Assembly (NCBI RefSeq): GCF_030730925.1 | Contig: NZ_JAVAMB010000008.1 | Coordinates: forward strand, 124,001-188,000 | Reading direction: 5' to 3' | DNA from: Flavobacterium sp. DG2-3 | Lineage (GTDB): Bacteria > Bacteroidota > Bacteroidia > Flavobacteriales > Flavobacteriaceae | DNA: 64,000 nt | Part shown: one piece after another, positions 46,039 to 54,016 of the stretch | How positions within the stretch are numbered: position 1 is the first letter of the stretch | Layout: the number at the start of each line of letters is the position of its first letter | Notes under the pieces: model-generated | Told to the model about the DNA's origin: nothing | Database searches by the model: none | Seen by the model: the letters and a program-made list of their open reading frames with translations, nothing else | Program-made: the position numbers and the translations under genes

Positions 46039-46677
46039 TTATTTTGGAGGAAGAGAACCGTCTTTTTTCATTTCTTTTACAACAGATTGCATTATGGCAT
46101 CTACAGTTTGTCCTAAGTCGGTAACATATTGTGATTCTGTTGTTCCGGTCCAGATTAGCTTATTTTGTTTTAGCGAAAATACATTGGTTTCTACCATATA
46201 AGATGTAGTTTCTTGATAATATCCAGGGTCATAGAAGTTTGGAGAATACATTCCGTACCAATTTCCAAAACCGTAACCATACATTCCGGTATATAATCCG
46301 TCAAAGCCTCCATAATACATTCCAGTGTAAGTTCCGGGAACGTAGCTAGTTTCTTTTTCTTTACTGACTAAACGCATGCTGACAACTCCGTCAAAATTTT
46401 CATCTTGTAAAACCTTTAGTTTTTCTTCTTTCGATAATTGTGAGGTTGCGTTTAAGTATTGATACGAAGTTTTGAATACAGGATTACTCGCAGCAATTCT
46501 GTTTTCTATAATTCGTCTCGAAGCTTCGTCTTTGACCAAAGCTACAACCAAAACTTTTTTAAAATGTTCCTGAGTAATCGTCACATCGGGATCTCTCCAG
46601 CTGTTTACAATAGAAGTATTACTGCCGCAACTTGAAAACGCTGCAATAGCGAAAAACAAAACTAAGTACTTTTTCAT
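46039..46677 (-). CDS. Lipoprotein of unknown function, Gly/Tyr-rich
   Basis: This 212-residue protein has a lipobox FSSC (Cys17), so it is lipid-anchored. It begins NSWRDPDV after the anchor, typical of a family seen in Bacteroidota and resembling DUF4136-type lipoproteins. A Gly/Tyr-rich insert (GMYYGGFDGLYTGMYGYGFG) occupies about 118-150. The C-terminus LGQTVDAIMQSVVKEMKKDG is helical. It lies between fic and smpB with its own terminator. Function unknown. Confidence 0.75.
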   Translation of the reverse strand: MKKYLVLFFAIAAFSSCGSNTSIVNSWRDPDVTITQEHFKKVLVVALVKDEASRRIIENRIAASNPVFKTSYQYLNATSQLSKEEKLKVLQDENFDGVVSMRLVSKEKETSYVPGTYTGMYYGGFDGLYTGMYGYGFGNWYGMYSPNFYDPGYYQETTSYMVETNVFSLKQNKLIWTGTTESQYVTDLGQTVDAIMQSVVKEMKKDGSLPPK

Positions 46678-46746
46678 ATTTTACAGTTAAATTGGTTATA
46701 AGTAAAAATAACTATAAAATATTAATAAATAGAGGTTTATGTAAAA

Positions 46747-46778
46747 TTAAAAAAGCTTTTAGTTAAAAGCTTTTTTAA
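46747..46778 (-). terminator. Terminator overlapping the smpB stop codon
   Basis: TTAAAAAAGCTTTTA (46747-46761) and TAAAAGCTTTTTTAA (46764-46778) form a 15 bp near-perfect palindrome with a 2-base centre. The smpB stop (46759-46761) and last codons lie inside it, so the hairpin doubles as coding sequence. Confidence 0.75.
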
Positions 46779-47214
46779 TACGGTCCAAATCACGTTTGGT
46801 ATCTTGTTCTTTTAGAGATTCACGTTTGTCATAGTTCTTTTTCCCTTTGCACAACCCGATTTGCAGTTTGGCTAAACCTTTTTCGTTTGTAAATAATTTT
46901 AAAGGAATGATTGTTAAACCTTTTGCCTGAACACTTTTATGAAGTGTTTTTAATTCTTTTTTATTTAAAAGTAGTTTTCTCTCGCTTCTTGATTTATGAT
47001 TGAACTGATTTCCAAAAGAATATTCTTCAATATAAGTATTAATAGCAAAAAGTTCCATGCCGCTAAACTCGCAGAAGCTTTCGGTAATATTTGCTTTCCC
47101 TAAACGGATAGATTTAATTTCTGTTCCCGCCAAAACAATTCCAGCAGTATAAGTGTCGATTATTTCATAATCGAATCTGGCTCTTTTGTTAAGTATGTTG
47201 ACTGATTTTATCAT
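46759..47214 (-). CDS. smpB: SsrA-binding protein SmpB
   Basis: This 151-residue OB-fold protein delivers tmRNA to stalled ribosomes. Family motifs: NKRARFDYEI, LAGTEIKSIRLGKANI, FAINTYIEEYSFG, RKLLLNKKEL and the basic tail CKGKKNYDKRESLKEQDTKR, whose lysines enter the empty mRNA channel. Length typical. Together with the rtcB-prfH operon it gives this window two separate ribosome-rescue routes. The tmRNA gene itself was not seen in the window. Confidence 0.96.
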   Translation of the reverse strand: MIKSVNILNKRARFDYEIIDTYTAGIVLAGTEIKSIRLGKANITESFCEFSGMELFAINTYIEEYSFGNQFNHKSRSERKLLLNKKELKTLHKSVQAKGLTIIPLKLFTNEKGLAKLQIGLCKGKKNYDKRESLKEQDTKRDLDRIKKAFN

Positions 47215-47219
47215 GATTG

Positions 47220-47227
47220 CAAATGTA
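47220..47227 (-). promoter_or_regulatory. Candidate -7 box of smpB
   Basis: The minus strand reads TACATTTG, a TAnnTTTG match, 5 bp before the smpB ATG, which would make the mRNA nearly leaderless. No well-spaced TTG was found. Confidence 0.4.
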
Positions 47228-47321
47228 AGACAAAATTGAAAAAAAATGTAACAGATAAAGATAATTCAAGATTTTTTTTCAATCTATGATTTTAATCATT
47301 TTTAAGGAAAAAGCTTACTCA

Positions 47322-47329
47322 TAAGTTTG
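47322..47329 (+). promoter_or_regulatory. Candidate -7 box of the porin-like gene
   Basis: TAAGTTTG matches TAnnTTTG, 27 bp before the chosen ATG at 47357. A TTG box at the right distance is missing. Confidence 0.4.
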
Positions 47330-47356
47330 TCCTGTAATTTTAAAAAACAAAATAAA

Positions 47357-47995
47357 ATGAAAAAGATTGTAACATTAGTGAGTGTGGTGTTAATTGGTTT
47401 TGCTGCTAAAGCTCAAGATTCATCTCAAGGATTAAAAGGCGCTTGGTTTGCTACTTCTCAGTTTGGTTACCAGCAGACAAAAACTGGTGATGTAAAAGCA
47501 ACGAATATTTCTGTATTGCCAATTGTTGGAACATTTGTAACTCCTTCTGTAGCTGTTGGAGCAGCAGTAGGATATATTAATATTAAAGCAGATTCAGATG
47601 CTGGAACAGCTGCAAAAACAGATTTAATTGTTATTCAGCCTTTGGTTAGAAAATATTGGAATGTAGCAGGTTCATTATATTTCTTTGGACAGGCAGCAAT
47701 ACCAGTTATCACCGGAAAAGAAAAAGAAAGCGATTTAAAAGTGAATCAAGTTGGTTTGTCTGTGTCTGGAGGGTTTGACTATTTTGTAACTAAAAACTTC
47801 TCTGTTGAGTTTTCTTATGATTTAGCAAACTTTACTTCTACAACATTGGATCCTAAAGTAGGAGAAAAAACTACAGTTACTAATTTTGGTTTAGCTCATG
47901 TAGCAAATGTTGAGCCATTGTACAATGGGGCTTTAGGCGGAAGTAATCCAACTTTAACTTCTCCAATTTCTGTAGGATTTAAATTCATATTCTAA
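47357..47995 (+). CDS. Outer-membrane beta-barrel protein
   Basis: This 212-residue protein starts at ATG 47357; a TTG 30 bp upstream adds non-signal residues. The signal peptide ends AAKAQ. The mature part alternates short strands and turns (GAWFATSQFGYQQ, VGAAVGYINIKA, VGLSVSGGFDYFV, SVEFSYDLANF) and ends FKFIF with an aromatic last residue, as in small OmpW/OmpX-like barrels. It stands alone. No specific substrate can be read. Confidence 0.85.
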   Translation: MKKIVTLVSVVLIGFAAKAQDSSQGLKGAWFATSQFGYQQTKTGDVKATNISVLPIVGTFVTPSVAVGAAVGYINIKADSDAGTAAKTDLIVIQPLVRKYWNVAGSLYFFGQAAIPVITGKEKESDLKVNQVGLSVSGGFDYFVTKNFSVEFSYDLANFTSTTLDPKVGEKTTVTNFGLAHVANVEPLYNGALGGSNPTLTSPISVGFKFIF

Positions 47996-48047
47996 TTTTA
48001 TTCTTTATTTGATTAACGTAAAATTCTATTTTAGTAATTTTACAAAA

Positions 48048-48077
48048 AAAAGACCGTGCTTTAAAGTACGGTCTTTT
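48048..48077 (+). terminator. Rho-independent terminator after the barrel protein gene
   Basis: AAAAGACCGT (48048-48057) and ACGGTCTTTT (48068-48077) pair perfectly, extended inward by a G-T and a C-G pair. It lies between the barrel gene and the VF530-type gene. Confidence 0.85.
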
Positions 48078-48099
48078 GATATTATTTAAAAAGTTTAAA

Positions 48100-48324
48100 A
48101 TGCGAAATCAGTCTAAAGATCCTTTACACGGAATTACACTTCAAAAAATTGTCGAAACGCTAGTTGATTATTATGGTTTTGATACTTTAGGAGAATTAAT
48201 TCCTGTCAAATGCTTTACTTCAAATCCGAGTGTAAAATCAAGTCTTACTTTCTTAAGAAAAACAGATTGGGCTCGTAAGAAAGTAGAAGAGCTTTATATT
48301 AAAACGCTTCCTAAGTTAAGTTGA
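48100..48324 (+). CDS. VF530-like DNA-binding protein
   Basis: This 74-residue protein starts at ATG 48100 (MRNQSKDPLHG). The sequence DPLHGITLQKIVETLVDYYGFDTL with SVKSSLTFLRKTDWAR is the VF530 family signature, a small helical fold. A DNA-binding role has been suggested from structure only. It is soluble and converges with the DUF3575 gene, whose stop lies 2 bp away. Confidence 0.88.
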   Translation: MRNQSKDPLHGITLQKIVETLVDYYGFDTLGELIPVKCFTSNPSVKSSLTFLRKTDWARKKVEELYIKTLPKLS

Positions 48325-48326
48325 TC

Positions 48327-48881
48327 TTATAATTTATAAGAAATCATAACTCCTCCACGATACGGAAGCCATTCGCCACTTTTATTCCAGTGAACTGCTT
48401 TTTCATATCTTCCAGGAGTGCCGTCATTATAGTATCCGTGATAAAATCCTTGGTGCCATCCGCCACCAACAAAAAAGTCAAGCAAAAATTTGTCGTTTAA
48501 TTTCAGATTGTAACCAACTGTAGCTCCAAGTCTGTATCCAAACCCATCTTCATAATGATTACTGTTCCAGTAATTCCATTTTTGCAATTCATATTTATCG
48601 GCTCCGATATGAGCTCCTGCATAAAAACCGTTATATTTTTCTTTAAAATGATAACGAACTTCAGGAGTAAAAGTGACAAGTTTCATAGGAGAATGTCCAT
48701 TAAACGATTCCCAGAAAGAAGCCATAACATCTGCACTAAATGTAGTTTTTTCTCCAATACTGGTCTCTATTCCAATATTTGGAACTAATAATAGAGCAGT
48801 TGCTCCGTTAAATTTTACAAATGTCTGACTATGTAATTGAATACAAAATAAAAGAACAAGGAGGGCGGGTATTTTTTTCAT
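48327..48881 (-). CDS. DUF3575 family outer-membrane barrel protein
   Basis: This 184-residue protein has a signal peptide ending LHSQT. The mature part matches DUF3575: ALLLVPNIGIET, FTPEVRYHFKEKYNGFYAGAHIG, GYRLGATVGYNL, LDFFVGGGW and a terminal MISYKL strand. Family members are eight-stranded-like barrels of unknown role. A TAnnTTTG match lies upstream. It is a single gene. Confidence 0.85.
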   Translation of the reverse strand: MKKIPALLVLLFCIQLHSQTFVKFNGATALLLVPNIGIETSIGEKTTFSADVMASFWESFNGHSPMKLVTFTPEVRYHFKEKYNGFYAGAHIGADKYELQKWNYWNSNHYEDGFGYRLGATVGYNLKLNDKFLLDFFVGGGWHQGFYHGYYNDGTPGRYEKAVHWNKSGEWLPYRGGVMISYKL

Positions 48882-48926
48882 AAATTTTGGAATTCAAAAA
48901 CAGCTGTTTTTTGCTGATTTCGAGCG

Positions 48927-48934
48927 CAAATATA
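48927..48934 (-). promoter_or_regulatory. Candidate -7 box of the DUF3575 gene
   Basis: The minus strand reads TATATTTG, a TAnnTTTG match, 45 bp before the ATG at 48881. The nearest TTG is 15 bp further upstream, slightly short of the usual spacing. Confidence 0.45.
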
Positions 48935-48989
48935 ACTTATAACAAGAAACAATAATTCTTTATAAGATTATTTTAACAAGAATAAAAAG

Positions 48990-49538
48990 TTACTTTTCTA
49001 GTAATGAATAGATTACCTTGTCAAGAAATTTTCCTTCCCAAAACTCTGATTCTTTGAGATGTGCTTCTTTAATAAATCCGCATTTTTGTAATACTTTTTC
49101 AGAGGCATAATTTTTTGGATCAATTACCGCTTCAATAGAGTGTAATTTTAATTCTTTGAAGCCATAGTTTGTCAATGCATTTACTGCTTCTGGAACGATA
49201 CCTTTGCCATGAGAATCAGAATTTAGAATATAGCCAATTTCTGATCGGTAATTTTCAAATTGTGTTCTGTAGAATCCAATTATTCCTAATAGTTTTGGAT
49301 CTCCTTTAAGTCTAATCGCCCAATTTATGCCAATGTTCTTGTCGATATTTTCGTTAATGGTATTGATGTGAACCAATGCATCTTCATGATTTTTAGCCAA
49401 AGGACGGGGAATATATTTCATAATCTCTGGATTAGAACGTATTTCGAAAACTTCTTTTACATCAGTTTCATTAAGTCTGTCCAAGATCAAACGCTCTGTT
49501 TCTATTACTGGAAATGGATTAAAATTAAATTCTAACAT
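48990..49538 (-). CDS. GNAT N-acetyltransferase, RimJ/RimL-like
   Basis: This 182-residue acetyltransferase has the RimJ/RimL layout: TERLILDRLNETDVKEVFEI at the start, a central strand WAIRLKGDPKLLGIIGF, and acetyl-CoA-binding residues around SDSHGKGIVPEAVNALTNYGF. It ends with the family's NYASEKVLQKCGFIKEA. The substrate could be a protein N-terminus, an amino acid or an antibiotic; it cannot be told. It is 8 bp from the aldose epimerase gene, so the two are probably cotranscribed. Confidence 0.9.
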   Translation of the reverse strand: MLEFNFNPFPVIETERLILDRLNETDVKEVFEIRSNPEIMKYIPRPLAKNHEDALVHINTINENIDKNIGINWAIRLKGDPKLLGIIGFYRTQFENYRSEIGYILNSDSHGKGIVPEAVNALTNYGFKELKLHSIEAVIDPKNYASEKVLQKCGFIKEAHLKESEFWEGKFLDKVIYSLLEK

Positions 49539-49546
49539 TTTGTATA

Positions 49547-50398
49547 TTATAATATAGTAATACTAAATTTCGCACTGAAATCTTTATTTTCATCCAATGT
49601 CAAAATCCCTTCTTTTTGATATAAATCGCCTGTATTTTCATCAGTGTCCGAATAACCAAGCCAAGGCTCGATACAAATAAAAGGCGCATTTTCTTTAGTC
49701 CAGATTCCTAAACTGGGAAAATCATGATACTCAACTTTTACATAAGGTTTTGAATCATTAAGAATAGTCAATGATTTTGATTCTAATGTTTTAAAAATTA
49801 AAGCATCATTTTTAAACAGCTCATAATTTAAAGGAACAATGCCATTCTTTGTTTCTAAAATTTTAGTTTGAGATGAAATCAAATCATTTTCAAGAAGATA
49901 ATATTTTAAATTTTCTTCTTTTTCGAATCTAAAAGCATAATTTTCAAAATTGTCTGGAAGTGCAATTGCAGGATGTGCACCAATTGAAAAAGGCATTTTT
50001 TCTTTTCCGTTGTTGATTACTTTGTATTCAAGCTCCAAAGAGCTTTCATTAAGCGTATAAATAAGTTGCAATTCAAATTCAAAAGGATATTTTTCTAATG
50101 TTTCACTAGAAGATTTAAGAGAAAAAACGGCCTTGCTTTCGGTTTTTTCAATCAAATCAAATTCCATATCACGAGCAAAACCGTGACGTGGCAAATGATA
50201 TTCTTTTTCACCGATTTTGTAAGTGTTATTTTTTAAAGTCCCTACAATAGGAAAAAGAACAGGCGAATGTTTGCCCCAAAAATCGGGATTGCCTTCCCAG
50301 ATATATTCGTTGCTTTGATTGTCTTTTATCGAAAATAATTCGGCTCCTGCATGTTTGATTGAAGCCGTTAATATTGAATTTGAAATAGTTGTAGTCAC
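49547..50398 (-). CDS. Aldose 1-epimerase family protein
   Basis: This 283-residue beta-sandwich enzyme resembles galactose mutarotase and YihR-type epimerases. It starts with GTG at 50398 (MTTTISNSILTASIKHAGAEL). Likely catalytic residues are His in FSIGAHPAIALP and a Glu near the C-terminus in ICIEPWLGYSD. Also typical are WEGNPDFWGKHSPVLFPIVG and LPRHGFARD. It would interconvert sugar anomers in the cytoplasm. It is the first gene of a two-gene unit with the GNAT gene. Confidence 0.9.
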   Translation of the reverse strand: MTTTISNSILTASIKHAGAELFSIKDNQSNEYIWEGNPDFWGKHSPVLFPIVGTLKNNTYKIGEKEYHLPRHGFARDMEFDLIEKTESKAVFSLKSSSETLEKYPFEFELQLIYTLNESSLELEYKVINNGKEKMPFSIGAHPAIALPDNFENYAFRFEKEENLKYYLLENDLISSQTKILETKNGIVPLNYELFKNDALIFKTLESKSLTILNDSKPYVKVEYHDFPSLGIWTKENAPFICIEPWLGYSDTDENTGDLYQKEGILTLDENKDFSAKFSITIL

Positions 50399-50582
50399 GA
50401 TGCTAGAATGTATAATGAATGTTTTTTATAGAGATGTAAATATATTTTATAAAATTTAGTTTTTTAAGAAAAAGACTAAATTATTTTATTAATAAAATTT
50501 TGCTAAAATTAAATTTATGTTTTGAAATTTCTCCGCAAATAGCTTTTTTTTTCATTAATTTGCTACATAAACAGCTAAAAAT

Positions 50583-52847
50583 ATGAAAAAGCAATCTGCG
50601 AAAGCCATTTTAACCGCGGCTTTATTTTTTGGGATTTCTTCAGTATGGGCGCAGGAAACTCCGTCAGCAACAAATCCAGTAAACAATTATAATTATCATG
50701 ATGCCTTTGGACCTCATTTTTACACCAAAAATGCTACAAGTACTCGTACTGCAAGCGGAGAACCAGGAGTAGAGTACTGGCAAAATAGAGCCGATTATCA
50801 GATTACGGCAAAATTAAATGGAAATACCAACGAAATTGTAGGGACAGATGAAATTACCTATACGAATAATAGTCCTCAAAAATTATCATTTCTTTGGCTG
50901 AATTTAGACCAAAACTTATTTAAAGAAGATTCTAGAGGAAATGCGCTTGTCCCTTTAACGGGAAGCCGTAACGGAGCTCAAGGACAAGTCTTTGACGGTG
51001 GAAATAAAATTAAATCGGTAAAAGTAATTTCTGGCGGAAAAACTAAGACTGAAACAGTTGCGAAGTATATAGTTACAGATACGAGAATGCAGATTTTCCT
51101 TCCTCAGGAATTGGCTGCAAAAGGAGGTTCTGTAAAGATTAAAATTGAATTCTCTTTCATTGCGCCTTTTGAAGGATCGGATAGAATGGGAGTTTTAGAA
51201 ACTAAAAACGGAAAAATCTTCACTATTGCACAATGGTATCCGCGTATGTGTGTATACGATGATGTGAGAGGCTGGAATACAGCTCCATATTTAGGTGCTT
51301 CAGAGTTTTATTTAGAATATGGAGATTTTGATGTAAAACTTACAGTTCCTGGAAATCATTATGTTGTGGCTTCTGGAGAACTGTTAAACGGGCAGGAAGT
51401 GTTTTCTGCTGAGCAATTAAAAAGATACAAAGACGCTTCTAACAGCGACAAAACAGTTATGATTCGTACTGCAGATGAAGTAAATTCTACTGCAAACGCA
51501 AATGCTGGAACTGAAAAAACTTGGCATTATAAAATCAAAAATGCTCGTGATTTCTCTTGGGCATCATCTCCAGCTTTCATTTTAGATGGAGCAAAAATTA
51601 ATCTTCCGAGCGGTAAAAAATCTTTAGCATTATCTGCTTATCCTGTTGAAAGTGATGGACGAGATGGTTACGGACGTTCTACAGAATATGTAAAAGCATC
51701 TATCGAACATTATTCTAAACAATGGTTTGAATATCCTTATCCAGCAGCGACAAACGTTGCAGGAAACGAAGGGGGAATGGAATATCCTGGAATTGTTTTC
51801 TGCGGATGGAAATCTAAAGGAGCTGATTTATGGGGAGTTACAGATCACGAATTTGGACATATCTGGTTCCCAATGATTGTAGGTTCAAACGAAAGATTAT
51901 TTGCATGGATGGATGAAGGATTTAATACTTTTATTAATTCATTAAGTACTGCAGCTTTTAATAATGGCGAATACAAAGAACAACCAACAGATTTGCACGA
52001 AATGGCAGAACCATTTACAAGACCTGATCTAGAAACGATTATGAGTTCTCCTGATAATATGAAGGAAGCTAATATTGGCATGTTGTGCTACTTTAAGCCA
52101 AGTGCAGGTTTGGTAATTTTAAGAGAACAAATTTTAGGAAAAGAGCGTTTTGATACTGCTTTTAGAACTTATATCCAGCGTTGGGCTTACAAACATCCGC
52201 AACCAGATGATTTCTTTAGAAGTATGGAAAATGTAGCTGGAGAAGATCTAAGCTGGTTCTGGAGAAGCTGGTATGTAAACAATTGGCGTTTTGACCAAGG
52301 TGTTAACTCGGTTAAATATGTAAAAAATGATCCGGCAAAAGGGGCCGTAATTACAGTTGAAAATTTTGATAAAATGCCAATGCCGATTGTTTTGGATGTA
52401 AAATCAAAAAGCGGAAAAGTATCTAGAGTTAATATCCCTGTAGAAATCTGGCAAAGAAACAATTCTTGGTCTTTCAAACACAATTCTACAGAAGAAATTG
52501 AAAGCATCACGTTAGATCCAGACCATGCTTTTCCAGATAACAATACGTCTAATAATGTTTGGAAAGCGGGAAGCGGAAAAATTGAAAAAGACATTATTCT
52601 AGACGGATACTTAGGTAATTATGTTACTACTAAGTCTCCTTTGACAATTGAATTGACAGAGAAAAACAGTGTTTTAAATGCAGAACTTCCAAACTATCCT
52701 AAATTTGCGTTAACTCCTGTTGCAAATGAAAAAGATACATTTGAATCCAAAAGAGCAGGATTGAAATTTAAATTTAACGAAGCTAAAACAGGTTTCGATA
52801 TGACGCTTATAGATAATGGACAAGTAATTCCATTTACGAAAAAGTAA
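50583..52847 (+). CDS. M1 family zinc metallopeptidase, secreted
   Basis: This 754-residue aminopeptidase-like protein has a signal peptide ending VWAQE. The zinc site HEFGH is followed 18 residues later by the second Glu in MDEGFNTF. The exopeptidase-type motif is GGMEYPG in place of GAMEN. An N-terminal beta domain precedes the catalytic domain (about 330-560), and a C-terminal beta region ends the protein. No T9SS tail is visible, so it is probably periplasmic or outer-membrane-associated. It is a single gene with a strong terminator. Confidence 0.93.
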   Translation: MKKQSAKAILTAALFFGISSVWAQETPSATNPVNNYNYHDAFGPHFYTKNATSTRTASGEPGVEYWQNRADYQITAKLNGNTNEIVGTDEITYTNNSPQKLSFLWLNLDQNLFKEDSRGNALVPLTGSRNGAQGQVFDGGNKIKSVKVISGGKTKTETVAKYIVTDTRMQIFLPQELAAKGGSVKIKIEFSFIAPFEGSDRMGVLETKNGKIFTIAQWYPRMCVYDDVRGWNTAPYLGASEFYLEYGDFDVKLTVPGNHYVVASGELLNGQEVFSAEQLKRYKDASNSDKTVMIRTADEVNSTANANAGTEKTWHYKIKNARDFSWASSPAFILDGAKINLPSGKKSLALSAYPVESDGRDGYGRSTEYVKASIEHYSKQWFEYPYPAATNVAGNEGGMEYPGIVFCGWKSKGADLWGVTDHEFGHIWFPMIVGSNERLFAWMDEGFNTFINSLSTAAFNNGEYKEQPTDLHEMAEPFTRPDLETIMSSPDNMKEANIGMLCYFKPSAGLVILREQILGKERFDTAFRTYIQRWAYKHPQPDDFFRSMENVAGEDLSWFWRSWYVNNWRFDQGVNSVKYVKNDPAKGAVITVENFDKMPMPIVLDVKSKSGKVSRVNIPVEIWQRNNSWSFKHNSTEEIESITLDPDHAFPDNNTSNNVWKAGSGKIEKDIILDGYLGNYVTTKSPLTIELTEKNSVLNAELPNYPKFALTPVANEKDTFESKRAGLKFKFNEAKTGFDMTLIDNGQVIPFTKK

Positions 52848-52872
52848 AATTTTAAAAATATAAAATATTCAG

Positions 52873-52905
52873 AACCCGATAATTAGAAATAATTATCGGG
52901 TTTTG
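52873..52905 (+). terminator. Rho-independent terminator after the M1 peptidase
   Basis: AACCCGATAATTA (52873-52885) and TAATTATCGGGTT (52890-52902) pair over 13 bp around a GAAA loop, followed by a T-rich run. Confidence 0.88.
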
Positions 52906-52961
52906 TTTTATGAGTATATTCACAAAACGTCAAAAAAATGTTAGAATTTAATTTTTTTGTT

Positions 52962-52989
52962 TTGTAAATAAAAAAATAATGTACTTTTG
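52962..52989 (+). promoter_or_regulatory. Promoter of the arginine cluster
   Basis: TTG (52962-52964) and TACTTTTG (52982-52989) are 17 bp apart, a full consensus match. Transcription should start around 52995, right at the ATG of a small leader ORF and about 320 bp before the first arginine gene. Confidence 0.7.
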
Positions 52990-52994
52990 CACCG

Positions 52995-53081
52995 ATGAAT
53001 AAAATAAGTTTACATATAACTTCTTTGTCACGGACAAACTCACCGATTACTTCTCCCGAAGTACGGACACTATCTCTATAG
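52995..53081 (+). CDS. Candidate 28-residue leader peptide before the arginine cluster
   Basis: The ORF starts at ATG 52995, just after the promoter, and encodes a peptide starting MNKISLHITSLSRTNS and ending EVRTLSL. It has two Arg codons (both CGG), four Thr and several Ser. Three hairpins overlap it: TTTGTC/GACAAA (about 53024-53038), ACTTC/GAAGT (53049-53062) and GGACACTAT/ATAGTATCC (53065-53086, one mismatch), the last covering the stop. This looks like an attenuator-type leader, but Arg codons are few for a simple arginine sensor. Confidence 0.45.
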   Translation: MNKISLHITSLSRTNSPITSPEVRTLSL

Positions 53082-53130
53082 TATCCACTGAGTTTTATAG
53101 CCGTATATTTATTCATATCCTTTTTTCATT

Positions 53131-53322
53131 TTGAAATCACATAATTTGTCCATTGGACAAACATATCCTAAAACTATATATAATTTTGTAAATTTTCTTG
53201 ATCAAGTTTTTGATTTTGAGAGTGTTACTTCTTTTTTGTCTATTTTTATCGGATTCAATTCTGGATTTCAATCTAAACAATACATTTTAATTTTTAACGC
53301 TAAACTTCAATTATTGAAATGA
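53131..53322 (+). CDS. Uncertain 63-codon ORF overlapping the start of the GNAT gene
   Basis: A TTG-started ORF in the leader ends at TGA 53320-53322, overlapping the ATG of the next gene (53319) in an ATGA. It includes a TTTGTCC/GGACAAA hairpin (53145-53161), close in sequence to the hairpin in the upstream small ORF. Composition is rich in Phe, Ile and Asn, which fits AT-rich non-coding DNA too. It may be a second translated leader or a chance ORF. Confidence 0.25.
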   Translation: MKSHNLSIGQTYPKTIYNFVNFLDQVFDFESVTSFLSIFIGFNSGFQSKQYILIFNAKLQLLK

Positions 53323-53954
53323 AGATCTCTATTGTTGTTACCCAGGAAGAACACTTCAAATTCGCACAAGAAATCTGCGATACGATAGAATCATCTGCTT
53401 TGTTAAGAGGCACGGGGATTGCTAAAAGAACTCCTGAGTATATTCAGAAAAAAATGGTAAACGGTGATGCGATGATTGCACTGGCTGATGGAAAGTTTGC
53501 AGGTTTTTGCTACATAGAAAGCTGGCAGCACGGAAAATTTGTGGCGCATTCGGGATTAATCGTTCATCCAGATTACAGAAGCCATGGATTGGCTAAAAAG
53601 ATAAAATCTAAAGTATTTGATTACTCTTTAAAAAGATTTCCAGATGCTAAAATATTCGGAATTACAACTGGTTTGGCGGTTATGAAAATTAACTCAGAAT
53701 TAGGTTATAAACCAGTCCCTTTCTCAGAATTAACAACCGATCCGAGTTTTTGGGCTGGCTGTAAAACCTGTACCAATTTCCCAATTTTACAAAGCAAAGA
53801 AAACAAAATGTGTCTTTGTACAGGGATGTTATACGACCCGAAAGAAAAACAAAAAACACCTCCAAGACATCCTTTTAATGAGGCTGTTTTGAGCAGACTT
53901 AAAAAAATTAAACAAGCTTTATTTTTAAATAAAATAATTGCATTTTTTGTTTAA
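53319..53954 (+). CDS. GNAT acyltransferase, probable N-acylglutamate synthase (ArgA-like)
   Basis: This 211-residue GNAT protein has the acyl-CoA site around VHPDYRSHGLAKKIKSKVF. The C-terminal third has a Cys cluster (AGCKTC and MCLC), which may bind metal. In Bacteroidota this gene heads the arginine cluster. The B. thetaiotaomicron homologue was reported as an N-succinylglutamate synthase, as I recall. Here it lies 62 bp before argG and no other ArgA or ArgJ is in the cluster, so it probably acylates glutamate, with acetyl- or succinyl-CoA. Confidence 0.8.
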   Translation: MKISIVVTQEEHFKFAQEICDTIESSALLRGTGIAKRTPEYIQKKMVNGDAMIALADGKFAGFCYIESWQHGKFVAHSGLIVHPDYRSHGLAKKIKSKVFDYSLKRFPDAKIFGITTGLAVMKINSELGYKPVPFSELTTDPSFWAGCKTCTNFPILQSKENKMCLCTGMLYDPKEKQKTPPRHPFNEAVLSRLKKIKQALFLNKIIAFFV

Positions 53955-54016
53955 CCAATTAATTAGAAAAAATCTCAAACTGCTACATACGAAAGTATTA
54001 GCCTAAATTATAAAAA

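Noticed and set aside
52883..53116. 77-codon minus-strand ORF over the arginine leader
   Set aside because: Antisense to the promoter and leader hairpins; no motif, and the plus-strand promoter match is stronger.
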